Shown here: positions 1 through 8,366 of the stretch, piece after piece | How the letters are laid out: the number at the start of each line of letters is the position of its first letter | Numbering within the stretch: the stretch's first letter is position 1 | From: an uncultured Bacteriovoracaceae bacterium | Lineage (GTDB): Bacteria > Bdellovibrionota > Bacteriovoracia > Bacteriovoracales > Bacteriovoracaceae | Assembly: GCA_938017795.1 (NCBI GenBank) | Contig: CALIJZ010000027.1 | Coordinates: forward strand, 1-64,000 | Reading direction: 5' to 3' | DNA: 64,000 nt | Made by a program: the position numbers and the translations under genes | Notes under the pieces: model-generated | Database searches by the model: none | What the model saw: only the letters and a program-made list of their open reading frames with translations | Told to the model about the DNA's origin: nothing

Positions 1-1
1 T

Positions 2-211
2 TGTTTAGCAATTAATTTTCTCCCTCAATTATTTACAGGGATAGGTAATTCTTATATTCATGAATTAGTAACGTATTTATCAGTCAATTCACATTTTTAT
101 AATATTCAACGAGGATTTCTAAGTACTAGCGACCTCATTTATTATATGAGTGGTATCTTTCTCTTTTTATTTTTATCTTATAAAACATTTGAAATGCGAG
201 AAAGGGCGTAG
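2..211 (+). CDS. ABC-2-type (GldF-like) permease, C-terminal fragment
   Basis: The window opens inside this gene; an open frame from base 2 runs to a TAG at 209-211. The roughly 69 visible residues have the typical end of GldF-like ABC-2 permeases: the element YLSVNSHFYNIQRGFL, then a hydrophobic final helix (YYMSGIFLFLFLSYKTFE) and a short basic tail. Known members pair with a GldA-like ATPase and a GldG-like auxiliary protein. The TAG shares its G with the GTG start of the next gene, so the two are translationally coupled. The ATPase is presumably upstream, outside the window. Confidence 0.75.
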   Translation, partial: CLAINFLPQLFTGIGNSYIHELVTYLSVNSHFYNIQRGFLSTSDLIYYMSGIFLFLFLSYKTFEMRERA

Positions 212-1656
212 TGAAGATCTTAATCATGTGGACATTGTTTTTAACTTGTGCGGCTTTAGTTTTTATCACTTACCTAAGTGAGTTAAACTTTTTTCCAAAT
301 CAAATAAAGATTTTGTTCTCCTTTTTAATGATTTCAGGTTTTATCCTAACGTATTTTAGTTTTTTCAATAATAAGAAAAGTTATATTGCTAAAAAAATAT
401 CAATTGTTTTTAATGTTTTTCTTGTTGCTAGTATTTGTGGTGTTGTGAACTATCTTGGTTTTAAAAATTCTAAGAGATATGATTTAACTTCTGATAAAAA
501 AAATTCTATCTCTTCATACTCTCAAACCTTATCTAAAAAGTTAAAGTCACCTTTGAGTATTACTATTATAAGTTCTCAATCAACTTGGTCACAATCATTT
601 GAATTTCTTTCTCTTTATAAGAACTCACTCGATTTAAAACTTCGTGCTTTAGACCCTGACAAGGACTTTATTGAAGTCTCGAAATTGAAACTTTCTAAAC
701 AACCTGCTTTTATTTTTGAATATGAAAATGAAAAGAAAATTTTGTATTCTCAATTATCAGAGCAAAATATGGCCATTTCATTAAAAAGGTTTGTACAACC
801 TTCAAGTGAGAAAATATGTTGGCTTCAAGGTCATGGTGAATTAGACCCATCTGAAGTTTCTAAGGACGGAGCAAATTTAGTTTTTAAAAGATTAAGAGAT
901 GGGGGATATCAAGTTCATGTTATTAAGAGTCTTGATAAAAGTTGTACACTTAGCTTGATCTTAGGCCCACGCTTAAATTTTACACCTAATGAGTTAGCTT
1001 TTATTAAAAATAATAAAACCATCTTAGCCATTGATCCTAGTTTGAGTTCAAGTAGTTTAAATGGAATTAGAAGTGTTTTTATAGACGATGGGATTAAGAT
1101 TAGAAATGATGTAATCGTTGATGCTGAATTATCTAAAAATACTGGTGATGCCACTATTATAGAGTTGGTTGATAATATTCATAAAGACTTTGATAATAGT
1201 CTAGATTCTAAGTATACGCTGAGCTATACAAGCTCTTTAGAACTAGGAGAAAATGCAAGTCCATTATTTAAGACTTCTAGTTTCCCTAAGAGCTGGTCAG
1301 TAAAAAGCTTTGATGAGGCTGCCTCAAATATTAAGTATAAAAAATCTGATATTAAAGGTCCTAATGTCATTGCTGCAACGGCCATGAAGTCTAATCAACC
1401 TCATGTGGTTGTTTTTGGATCAAGTAAGTTTTTAAAAAACTCAGAAGTGCTAAAAACACAAAATAGCTCCCTTTTATTAAACTCAATAGATTGGCTACTT
1501 GGTATGAAGAAAATGAGTTTTGATAGACCTGAAGCCTTAAATGAGGTTCTTTCGGTCAATTCTAATCAATTAAAGAGAACTATCTTTGTCATTTTGATCA
1601 TTATTCCATTATTATTTTTCTTATTAAGTTTTTATTTTTATAGAAGAAGGTTATGA
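211..1656 (+). CDS. GldG-like ABC transporter auxiliary protein
   Basis: The 481-residue protein has three predicted N-terminal membrane helices (about 5-25, 32-52 and 64-82), a large presumably periplasmic domain, and one C-terminal helix (about 459-477) ending in a basic RRR tail. This is the architecture of GldG / ABC_transp_aux proteins, which work with GldF-like permeases. The domain carries a characteristic region with ICWLQGHGELDP. The GTG start overlaps the upstream stop by one base and the ATGA at 1653-1656 overlaps the next gene, so this is one operon. The transported substrate cannot be told from sequence. Confidence 0.75.
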   Translation: MKILIMWTLFLTCAALVFITYLSELNFFPNQIKILFSFLMISGFILTYFSFFNNKKSYIAKKISIVFNVFLVASICGVVNYLGFKNSKRYDLTSDKKNSISSYSQTLSKKLKSPLSITIISSQSTWSQSFEFLSLYKNSLDLKLRALDPDKDFIEVSKLKLSKQPAFIFEYENEKKILYSQLSEQNMAISLKRFVQPSSEKICWLQGHGELDPSEVSKDGANLVFKRLRDGGYQVHVIKSLDKSCTLSLILGPRLNFTPNELAFIKNNKTILAIDPSLSSSSLNGIRSVFIDDGIKIRNDVIVDAELSKNTGDATIIELVDNIHKDFDNSLDSKYTLSYTSSLELGENASPLFKTSSFPKSWSVKSFDEAASNIKYKKSDIKGPNVIAATAMKSNQPHVVVFGSSKFLKNSEVLKTQNSSLLLNSIDWLLGMKKMSFDRPEALNEVLSVNSNQLKRTIFVILIIIPLLFFLLSFYFYRRRL

Positions 1657-2876
1657 AGAAAAATTTTGTTTTATTATGCTCCTTAGCTTTACTCTTAGTT
1701 TTTACTTTTTATTTTCAAGAAAAAAAAGAAATTTTCCAATCTAGCAAAGTTAGTCTTATTTCAGATTCTCTACCTGAGAGTTTAGTCATTGGTGATTCAA
1801 TATTTCAAAAAAAATCAAATCAATATTTTTATAGGAAATATCCTATAAAGGTTGAGAATATAAAAAAATGGAAAGATTACTTTAATGATCTTGAAGTTCT
1901 CGGAGAAGTCGATAAACCTTTTGGAGAAGTTGTCACGAGGATTAAGTTTGATGATAAGTCTCTAAGGTTTTATCAGGTCAATCAAATGACTGGTAATTTT
2001 TGTGTTCACTTAAAAGGCAAATACCATTTAGTCCAAGCAAATCATGAATTTCGTGGTTTTTATAAAGATGAAATTGAGAGAAAAGTTCGTTCTTATGAAT
2101 ATTTTATCCATCAGCTTACAAGCTTTAAAAAGAATCTTATTCCACCACTTTTTTCTGATGTAAAAACTTTTAAAAGAATAGTTGGTGAAGTTCAAAAGGT
2201 AGTTTCTTTTATTGATCTCTCAACTATACCGGCTCCAATTAAGCCACTTGGAATTGATAAGTTCGCTTTTGAGAAATTTAAAAAGAAACTTGAATCTTTA
2301 ACTCCAAGTGATATCCAAGACTTAAGCACTGAAGAATTAGAAGAAATGGCAAGTTTTGAAGTTGAAGATGCAATGGGTAAGCGAGCGTTTAAATTTTACC
2401 AATTTGGAATTGATATCTTTTTAAAGGATTTACAAACTGAAGCTTATTTAGAGTTCAAGCAAAATGATCTTGATTTCATGTTTTCACCCATGAAAGATTT
2501 TTGGAATAAAAAATTAATAGATTTAAGTGTTGTAGATAAACTTGATATTTCAATTCAAGGTCTCACACAGCATAAGTTTCAAGTTGATAGGCAATTAAAT
2601 TTCTTCAGCGACAAAGGTAAAAGAGATAAACTATTAGAGCAATCATTAAAAGAGGTTCTGTGTTATATGAGCCATTGTAGAGAAAACTATAGTTATTTGG
2701 ATGTAGCTCCTTTAGACGAAGGTTTAGCTGAAGGGAAAAAAATGTCTATTCTAGGTCAATCTTATACTCTTAAATTAAAAGACAACCTTTTACATATAAG
2801 TGATGATAAAAATAAGCTGCAATATAAGTATTTGTGGCCTCTTTCAAATAAAGAAAACCCTTTTTTAAGGCTTTAA
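1653..2876 (+). CDS. DUF4340-like exported protein of the ABC exporter operon
   Basis: The 407-residue protein has one N-terminal hydrophobic segment (about 5-22), best read as a membrane anchor, followed by a soluble lysine-rich domain. Position directly after a GldG-like gene is where DUF4340 proteins usually occur in GldA/F/G-type operons, and the N-terminal layout (short anchor, then a beta-rich region around residues 45-130) agrees. The family assignment rests on context and layout more than on a diagnostic motif. It overlaps the previous gene by four bases (ATGA) and the next by one (TAATG). Confidence 0.55.
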   Translation: MKKNFVLLCSLALLLVFTFYFQEKKEIFQSSKVSLISDSLPESLVIGDSIFQKKSNQYFYRKYPIKVENIKKWKDYFNDLEVLGEVDKPFGEVVTRIKFDDKSLRFYQVNQMTGNFCVHLKGKYHLVQANHEFRGFYKDEIERKVRSYEYFIHQLTSFKKNLIPPLFSDVKTFKRIVGEVQKVVSFIDLSTIPAPIKPLGIDKFAFEKFKKKLESLTPSDIQDLSTEELEEMASFEVEDAMGKRAFKFYQFGIDIFLKDLQTEAYLEFKQNDLDFMFSPMKDFWNKKLIDLSVVDKLDISIQGLTQHKFQVDRQLNFFSDKGKRDKLLEQSLKEVLCYMSHCRENYSYLDVAPLDEGLAEGKKMSILGQSYTLKLKDNLLHISDDKNKLQYKYLWPLSNKENPFLRL

Positions 2877-3475
2877 TGGAGTTGATCAAAAAATATTTTA
2901 AGAACCTAGTCTCACCTGAAGATAATTTTTATTCTCCTTTTATTGATTTGAAAAGAGCTATCTTTCTAGCATGGCCATTTTATATTTTCTCTAAGATTGT
3001 TTTTTTAATTCTTGTTGTTAAGTTTTTACAGCAATTTATCAACTTCATTGGTGCAATGCCTGAAGAGGTCGCATTTGGAAGTTTCGCTCAGTTTTTTAAT
3101 TATGCAGCAATTTTTAAAATGTTTTTTTTCTCGTCAATATTGGGAGTGATTTTTTTTCCTTTGCTTGTGATCATGGATTATTTCTTTTGGAAAATTTTGC
3201 TTAGATGGTTATTAACTAAAACAGGTAGGGTAGTTACAGATGAGAACCTAAAACTCATTATTACTTCTAGTTTTAGTTCCTACATCTTCTATATCTTTCC
3301 TTTTATTGGTTCAGCAATGAAAAGGATTTCTCAATTATATTTATTAACAAGATCTTTGGGGAAAACTCAAAATATCTCAGTAGGTTTAAGCTTGTTCATA
3401 GTGTGTTTCCCAATTATTTTGCAGATTGGTCTTTTTATTTCCTTAATTTTAGCAGCTTATGTAGCAGCTATTTAG
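2876..3475 (+). CDS. Yip1-like polytopic membrane protein
   Basis: The 199-residue protein has a short soluble N-terminus with LVSPEDNFYSPFIDLKRA, then four or five hydrophobic helices (about 30-52, 83-110, 127-145 and 170-199). The N-terminal pattern followed by a helical bundle resembles bacterial Yip1-domain proteins. It starts on the last base of the upstream stop codon, so it is co-translated with the exporter genes. The function is unknown; a role in membrane trafficking or exporter assembly would be a guess. Confidence 0.5.
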   Translation: MELIKKYFKNLVSPEDNFYSPFIDLKRAIFLAWPFYIFSKIVFLILVVKFLQQFINFIGAMPEEVAFGSFAQFFNYAAIFKMFFFSSILGVIFFPLLVIMDYFFWKILLRWLLTKTGRVVTDENLKLIITSSFSSYIFYIFPFIGSAMKRISQLYLLTRSLGKTQNISVGLSLFIVCFPIILQIGLFISLILAAYVAAI

Positions 3476-3608
3476 CTAAGTGTACTCTCGATGGCACTTG
3501 AGTGAATTATAGGGCCTTTGCGTTGCGAAATCAGTCATATTAAATATTTTCTCACAATTGATTTATCGCTCTTATCAGAAACAATCCTTTCATATATTCT
3601 TGATCACT

Positions 3609-4223
3609 ATGAATCACCACTCTATATATTTTCAAGGTCAAGTTGAAGTCGTTTGCGGTCCCATGTTCTCTGGAAAGACAGAAGAATTAATTAGGCGAGT
3701 TAGAAGATCTCAAATTGCCAGACAAAAAGTACAAATTTTTAAACCCTCAATTGATGTCCGTTATGATGAAGTTCAAGTTGTTAGTCATTCCGACCAGAAG
3801 ATTTTAAGTGAACCTGTAGATACTGCTCTTGAAATTTTAGATAAAATTAAGGATTCAACCAGAGTAGTCGCAGTCGATGAGGTACAGTTTTTTGACCTTG
3901 AGATTGTAAAAGTTGTAAAAAAACTAGCTGATCGTGGCTACAGAGTAATTTGTGCTGGATTAGATCTAGATTATTTAGCCAAGCCTTTTGGCCCAATGCC
4001 AGAGCTTTTAGCTATAGCTGATGAAGTTTCTAAAATTAAAGCAATTTGTACTATTTGTGGTGCTCCAGCTTCTAGGAGCCAAAGAGTTATCAATAGTAAC
4101 GATCAAGTTCTCTTAGGAGAAACAGACCATTATCAAGCTAGATGTCGTGCTCACTATGAAGAGCTTGCTCACCAAGGTTTTATGAGGCCTAATTCTCATA
4201 CTGAGAAAAATCAACTAACATAG
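3609..4223 (+). CDS. tdk: Thymidine kinase (type II)
   Basis: Phosphorylates thymidine to dTMP with ATP in the salvage pathway. Taking the ATG at 3609 gives 204 residues, near the family norm of about 190. An in-frame TTG at 3558 would add 17 residues that look unlike the family. The P-loop GPMFSGKT lies at residues 17-24, the catalytic acid is in VDEVQFFD, and the zinc site is complete: CTIC in the lid region plus CRAH near the C-terminus. The nucleoside-binding loop is GETDHYQARC. It is the first of three salvage genes spaced 6-9 bases apart. Confidence 0.93.
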   Translation: MNHHSIYFQGQVEVVCGPMFSGKTEELIRRVRRSQIARQKVQIFKPSIDVRYDEVQVVSHSDQKILSEPVDTALEILDKIKDSTRVVAVDEVQFFDLEIVKVVKKLADRGYRVICAGLDLDYLAKPFGPMPELLAIADEVSKIKAICTICGAPASRSQRVINSNDQVLLGETDHYQARCRAHYEELAHQGFMRPNSHTEKNQLT

Positions 4224-4229
4224 ACTGGT

Positions 4230-5033
4230 ATGTACTACCAAGAAAATTATATTTCTTCGGAGTCTAATCATCGACTTCCAAAGAATATTCATATTTTTCA
4301 AAATGATCCTTTAATGCAAATGCTGCTTGCTAAGCTAGGTCATGCTGACACTTATCAACCAAAATTAAATAGGTATTTTCAATATGCTTATGAGTATCTT
4401 TTAAATAAGTCTTTAAACTTAATGGTTGATGTTCAAGAAAAAAGTTCTGAAACAAGAATGAAGCAAGATCATGATCAAGGAGTTGTTCGCTATAAATCAT
4501 TGGATCCTAAGAGTGAATTCAGTGTTTTAGATTTAGCAAGGGCCGGAACATGGCCAAGTCATATTTGTTTTGATTATTTGAATCATCATTTTTCTCATCA
4601 AAATATAAGGCAAGATCATATTTATATAAATAGAAAAGTTGATGAAGCAGGCAAGGTTATTGGAGTGAATTTTACTGGTTCAAAAATTGGTGGAGACTTT
4701 AATAATAAATATATTGTTATTCCTGATCCTATGGGAGCTACGGGGAGTACTATTTCTCACGTTGTAAATATGATTAGAGAATCTAAAGATAATTATAAGA
4801 AAATACTTGTTCTTCATTTAATTATGACTCCAGAGTACGTGAAGAGAATGAGAAAGGATTTTCCCGAAGTGGAAGTTTTTTGCCTGAGATATGATAGAGG
4901 TCTAAGTCCTGACGCTATTTTATCAACTCCATATGGGGAAAAACTTGATGAAGAAAGAGGTTTAAGCGATATTGATTATATTCTTCCTGGAGCAGGTGGA
5001 ATTGGAGAAGTATTAAACAATTCATATGTCTAG
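4230..5033 (+). CDS. Uracil phosphoribosyltransferase-like protein
   Basis: The predicted reaction is uracil + PRPP to UMP. The PRPP-binding loop is VIPDPMGATGSTI, close to the UPRTase form DPMLATG, and the C-terminus has YILPGAGGIGEVLNNS, matching the uracil-binding PGxGDxGxRxF region in position but not in every residue. The N-terminal NDPLMQMLLAKL element also fits. At 267 residues it is about 55 longer than ordinary Upp, with an insert around residues 65-100. The divergence in the base-binding loop means base specificity is not certain. It lies between thymidine kinase and Hpt. Confidence 0.75.
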   Translation: MYYQENYISSESNHRLPKNIHIFQNDPLMQMLLAKLGHADTYQPKLNRYFQYAYEYLLNKSLNLMVDVQEKSSETRMKQDHDQGVVRYKSLDPKSEFSVLDLARAGTWPSHICFDYLNHHFSHQNIRQDHIYINRKVDEAGKVIGVNFTGSKIGGDFNNKYIVIPDPMGATGSTISHVVNMIRESKDNYKKILVLHLIMTPEYVKRMRKDFPEVEVFCLRYDRGLSPDAILSTPYGEKLDEERGLSDIDYILPGAGGIGEVLNNSYV

Positions 5034-5042
5034 GAAGTTAAT

Positions 5043-5564
5043 ATGAGCAATATTTCAGTTTTTATTAGTGAAGAAAAATTACATAATAGAATAGTTGAAC
5101 TTGGAAAAGAAATTCGTTCTGATTATGGAGATGAAGAAATAGTTTTAATCTGTATCTTAAAAGGTGCAATTATTTTTTGCTCAGATCTCGTTAGGGCCAT
5201 TGGTGGGAAAACTCAACTTGAATTTTTAAGTGCTGCTTCTTATGGTGACTCGACTGAATCTTCTGGTAAAGTAGATATTAGTTATAAATTATCTCAGTCT
5301 TTAAAAGATAAACATGTATTGATTGTTGAAGATATTGTTGATACTGGTCTTACTCTTAGTAAGGTCTTAGAGAAGATGTCTGAAGAAGAAAAGCCTAAGT
5401 CTATGAAGCTTGCTAGTTTATTATCAAAACCTTCAAGAAGAGAAATTGATGTTCAAATAGATTATTTAGGTTTTGAGATTGAAGATAAGTTTGTGATTGG
5501 GTATGGCTTAGATCTAGCTCAAAATTATAGAGAACTCCCGTATATCGGATTAATGAATGGCTAA
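5043..5564 (+). CDS. hpt: Hypoxanthine phosphoribosyltransferase
   Basis: Converts hypoxanthine (and often guanine) plus PRPP to IMP (or GMP). The 173-residue length is normal. The PRPP loop is VEDIVDTGLTL and the preceding FLSAASYGDSTESSG is the mobile-loop region of HPRTases. The tail, GYGLDLAQNYRELPYIG, is the family's base-binding end. The last eight bases overlap the following GHMP kinase gene. Its product IMP is the substrate of the IMP dehydrogenase encoded at 17296. Confidence 0.93.
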   Translation: MSNISVFISEEKLHNRIVELGKEIRSDYGDEEIVLICILKGAIIFCSDLVRAIGGKTQLEFLSAASYGDSTESSGKVDISYKLSQSLKDKHVLIVEDIVDTGLTLSKVLEKMSEEEKPKSMKLASLLSKPSRREIDVQIDYLGFEIEDKFVIGYGLDLAQNYRELPYIGLMNG

Positions 5565-6573
5565 AACAATTGGTTTTCCTCGAGTTGATTTAGTGGGGGG
5601 AACGCTTGATATTTTTCCTATAAACTTTTTATTCAAAGATGTTGTTACAATTAATTTGGCTTTAGATTTACCAACTCAAGTTAGTATTGAGAAAAATAAT
5701 AGTGATTTTTTAAGAGTCATTTCTAAAAACTATAATAATACAAAAGAAATTAAATTTCATGAACTAAGTGAAGAGACATTTTTTATAGACAATGAATTCT
5801 GCAGTGATAAGTTTCAAGAATTAAGTTTCGTTTTTTTAATTATTAGTTACTTTAATATTAAAGAAGGGTTAACAATCGAGATCGATGCTAAGGCTCCTCA
5901 TGGTGCTGGGCTTGGAGGATCATCTACTTTAGGAGTAACTCTTTATAAGGCCCTAGCTGATCATTGTAATAAAAGCTTTGATAAATTACATGCAATAAAA
6001 ATTGTTCAGAAATTTGAAGCTTTGATATTAAATCAAGGAATGCCTGGATATCAAGACTATTACCCAGCACTTTTTGGAGGAGTTCTTGCTCTTAAATCAA
6101 ATATTAATGAGATTGAAGTCGAGCAGTTATATACAAGTGAGTTTGAAAAATATCTAATGGATCACATTACGCTTGGATTTACTGGGAAAAATAGAAGTAG
6201 TGGGATCAATAATTGGGGAATGTATAAAAACTTTTTTGATGGAGATAAGAAAATTCATCTAGGTCTTAAAGAAATTAACGAGGTCGCAAAGAAATGTTAT
6301 CGATCTATAATCAATAAAGACTATGAGAAGTCACTCGAATTGGTTTCCCAGGAAGGGAAGTTACGAGAAAACTTATTTTCGGGAATATTAACTAAAGAAC
6401 AAGTTTGTTTGAAAAGTGACTTAGAAAAAATAGGTGCAGGCCTTAAGATCTGTGGAGCAGGTGGGGGAGGTTGCTTTATTATCATTGGAAGTAATAAAGA
6501 AAGTATTAGATCTCTGCTGGATCAACATCAAATGAAAAAAATCGATTTTAAAGTTCAAGGCCCTGTGGCATGA
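5557..6573 (+). CDS. GHMP-family sugar kinase
   Basis: The 338-residue protein has both signature elements of GHMP kinases: the phosphate-binding glycine-rich loop APHGAGLGGSSTLGV at about residues 110-124 and the C-terminal motif KICGAGGGGCFIIIG. The N-terminus, PRVDLVGGTLDI, resembles the substrate-binding start of the D-glycero-D-manno-heptose-7-phosphate kinase/galactokinase branch. The substrate is not resolved. It overlaps hpt by eight bases and the next gene by four (ATGA), so it belongs to the salvage operon by arrangement, though a nucleotide substrate would be atypical for the family. Confidence 0.8.
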   Translation: MAKTIGFPRVDLVGGTLDIFPINFLFKDVVTINLALDLPTQVSIEKNNSDFLRVISKNYNNTKEIKFHELSEETFFIDNEFCSDKFQELSFVFLIISYFNIKEGLTIEIDAKAPHGAGLGGSSTLGVTLYKALADHCNKSFDKLHAIKIVQKFEALILNQGMPGYQDYYPALFGGVLALKSNINEIEVEQLYTSEFEKYLMDHITLGFTGKNRSSGINNWGMYKNFFDGDKKIHLGLKEINEVAKKCYRSIINKDYEKSLELVSQEGKLRENLFSGILTKEQVCLKSDLEKIGAGLKICGAGGGGCFIIIGSNKESIRSLLDQHQMKKIDFKVQGPVA

Positions 6574-7451
6574 AAAAATCAATCGCTGGAATAGGAGTTG
6601 GTAGTGGTCGTAAGGAAAGTTTTTATTTTAGTGTTTTAGAGTTTTTTGAAAAAGAAAATAGATGGTTTTTAAAAACATGTCAGCAATTACGAGAATTTGA
6701 ATACCCTGAGACAGAGGATAGTTTACTTGCTTGGATTAATGATTTTGACCTCTCTACAGTCATTGTTGATTTCCCTTTAAGTATGCCGCCTTGTTTTGAT
6801 TGTCAGCTTACTTGTCCTGGCTCAATTGAATGTCCCGAACTTAAGGTTGTAGAAAAAAGAAAGTTGATTGCAGATCTATTAACTCAAGACCAGGAAAAAA
6901 TTGAAACAAATCCAAAGAAATATGAAGTAGATAGAATAAATAACTCATCTTTATTATTGTCAAAATCACTTAAAAGAAAGTTAAAGAAAGGTTTTGTTCC
7001 CTATTGGAATAGAGTTGTAGATGTTGATTTATGGATTGATTATCACGATGATTTAATGAACTATTTTAAAAAAGGTCTATCATCATTTGGTAATGAAAAC
7101 TCTATTCAGGTGCTGAGATTTAAGTATCTAGAGAGGCATTTTCCTCAGAATGTAAAAGTTTTAGAGACTAATTATGAGGTCGTGCTAATAGAGCTGCTTA
7201 GGCATAAAGTTATTTCATCAAAAGACCTATCTTTACTTGGGAGCTTTGATTCTTCGGATTTAGCTCGTGAAAGTATTATTAAGAAGATCGAAAAGCACTT
7301 TGATTTATTTGTCTATGAAAAAGATAGAGAGACTTTAATAAAGAAGCCTAGGGCCTTTAAAAGCTTGTTGTTAACATTGTCTGGCTTGGAAACTCAGAAA
7401 ATTAAAGATAAAGAATTTTTTATTTCTGATTTTGGTTACTCAAATACCTGA
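6570..7451 (+). CDS. DUF429-like protein
   Basis: The 293-residue cytoplasmic protein starts with a hydrophobic strand and glycines (IAGIGVGSG) and has VIVDFPLSMPPCFDCQLTC, like the DxPLslP element of DUF429 proteins, which are predicted to have an RNase H-like fold. The C-terminal FKSLLLTLSGLE fits the DAxxAAxTA helix of that family loosely. Four cysteines (residues about 75-90) could bind metal; this is inference. It is the last gene of the salvage operon and its 3' end overlaps the convergent cytochrome gene by 16 bases. Confidence 0.5.
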   Translation: MKKSIAGIGVGSGRKESFYFSVLEFFEKENRWFLKTCQQLREFEYPETEDSLLAWINDFDLSTVIVDFPLSMPPCFDCQLTCPGSIECPELKVVEKRKLIADLLTQDQEKIETNPKKYEVDRINNSSLLLSKSLKRKLKKGFVPYWNRVVDVDLWIDYHDDLMNYFKKGLSSFGNENSIQVLRFKYLERHFPQNVKVLETNYEVVLIELLRHKVISSKDLSLLGSFDSSDLARESIIKKIEKHFDLFVYEKDRETLIKKPRAFKSLLLTLSGLETQKIKDKEFFISDFGYSNT

Positions 7452-8362
7452 AGGCGCTCAAATGAGATTTGAATTGAGTCGATTTCTAGACTGTGACCTT
7501 CTTCAATGGCAAGATCTTCTGTGAAATCCTGATCTAGGATGTTTTGAGAAATATTTTCTTCACTGTCTTTAGGTATTACTCCTGTAAGCTCAACTAACTT
7601 ATTTGCATCTGCTTCATAAGTCTCATTGATATGTACTCGTGGCCCGTAGTATGCAATGGGCTTATTACCTGTCTCAATGACAATATTCTTAATAATATAC
7701 CTTGGATAACGAGTGGCCTCGTCTTCATCAAGGTCTTGATATATTTCAAGAGAAATAGTGATATCTTTTAGCGATTCTGCAGTATATTTTAACTGAACTC
7801 TCTTACCAGAGATTTCTTTGATAACTCCATCTTCATCAGCTCCGCCTAATGTTGTGGTGACGTCATCATTACTATCAGATATTTTAGAAATCTTAGAGAC
7901 AATACCTTGAGGTTTAAATTCTCTCTTATCTAGTTTTGGTTCCCATTTTTTTAGAGCTTCTAGAATATCACTTGCTACTTTAGGACATCCAAAAGTTACG
8001 CAATTATGCTCATCAGTGAATGCTCTTTGATGTAGTCTCGAGTTTTCAATTTTTCCAATATTTACTTTTCCTGCAGCTATAATCGCATCATGGCTGCCTG
8101 CAATTTTAGAGTCTGCAAAAAATGGAGATACTGCTGATTCAGCATTTTGATTATGACATTCCATGCAATAATTTCTAAGAACAGGAAATACATGTTCCTT
8201 AAATGATAGGACTGATTCGATATAAAAATTATCAGCATCTTCAGGAAGATCATCAATTGGAATTTCTTTTTCTTCTTCCTTGTCATCAATTACTGTAATA
8301 TCATTTCCAGACTTACATGAAATGAAGCCTAGAAATAATGAAATGATTAGCAGAAACTTCAT
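7436..8362 (-). CDS. Lipoprotein with one c-type haem site
   Basis: The 308-residue protein has a lipoprotein signal ending in FISC (Cys16), an acidic linker, and a single haem-c motif CMECH at residues 66-70 in the context VFPVLRNYCMECHN. This resembles planctomycete-type cytochrome domains (FxxxVxPILxxxCxxCH). A second region (about 160-300) is beta-rich and carries no recognisable domain. It is the last gene of a minus-strand operon with a Tat-exported protein (4-base gap), a Thr-linker lipoprotein and a DUF1588/1585-like protein. Its redox partner is unknown. Confidence 0.7.
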   Translation of the reverse strand: MKFLLIISLFLGFISCKSGNDITVIDDKEEEKEIPIDDLPEDADNFYIESVLSFKEHVFPVLRNYCMECHNQNAESAVSPFFADSKIAGSHDAIIAAGKVNIGKIENSRLHQRAFTDEHNCVTFGCPKVASDILEALKKWEPKLDKREFKPQGIVSKISKISDSNDDVTTTLGGADEDGVIKEISGKRVQLKYTAESLKDITISLEIYQDLDEDEATRYPRYIIKNIVIETGNKPIAYYGPRVHINETYEADANKLVELTGVIPKDSEENISQNILDQDFTEDLAIEEGHSLEIDSIQISFERLQVFE

Positions 8363-8366
8363 TGAT

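Noticed and set aside
3558-3608. TTG start extending thymidine kinase by 17 residues
   Set aside because: The added residues match nothing in the family and ATG 3609 gives the normal length.
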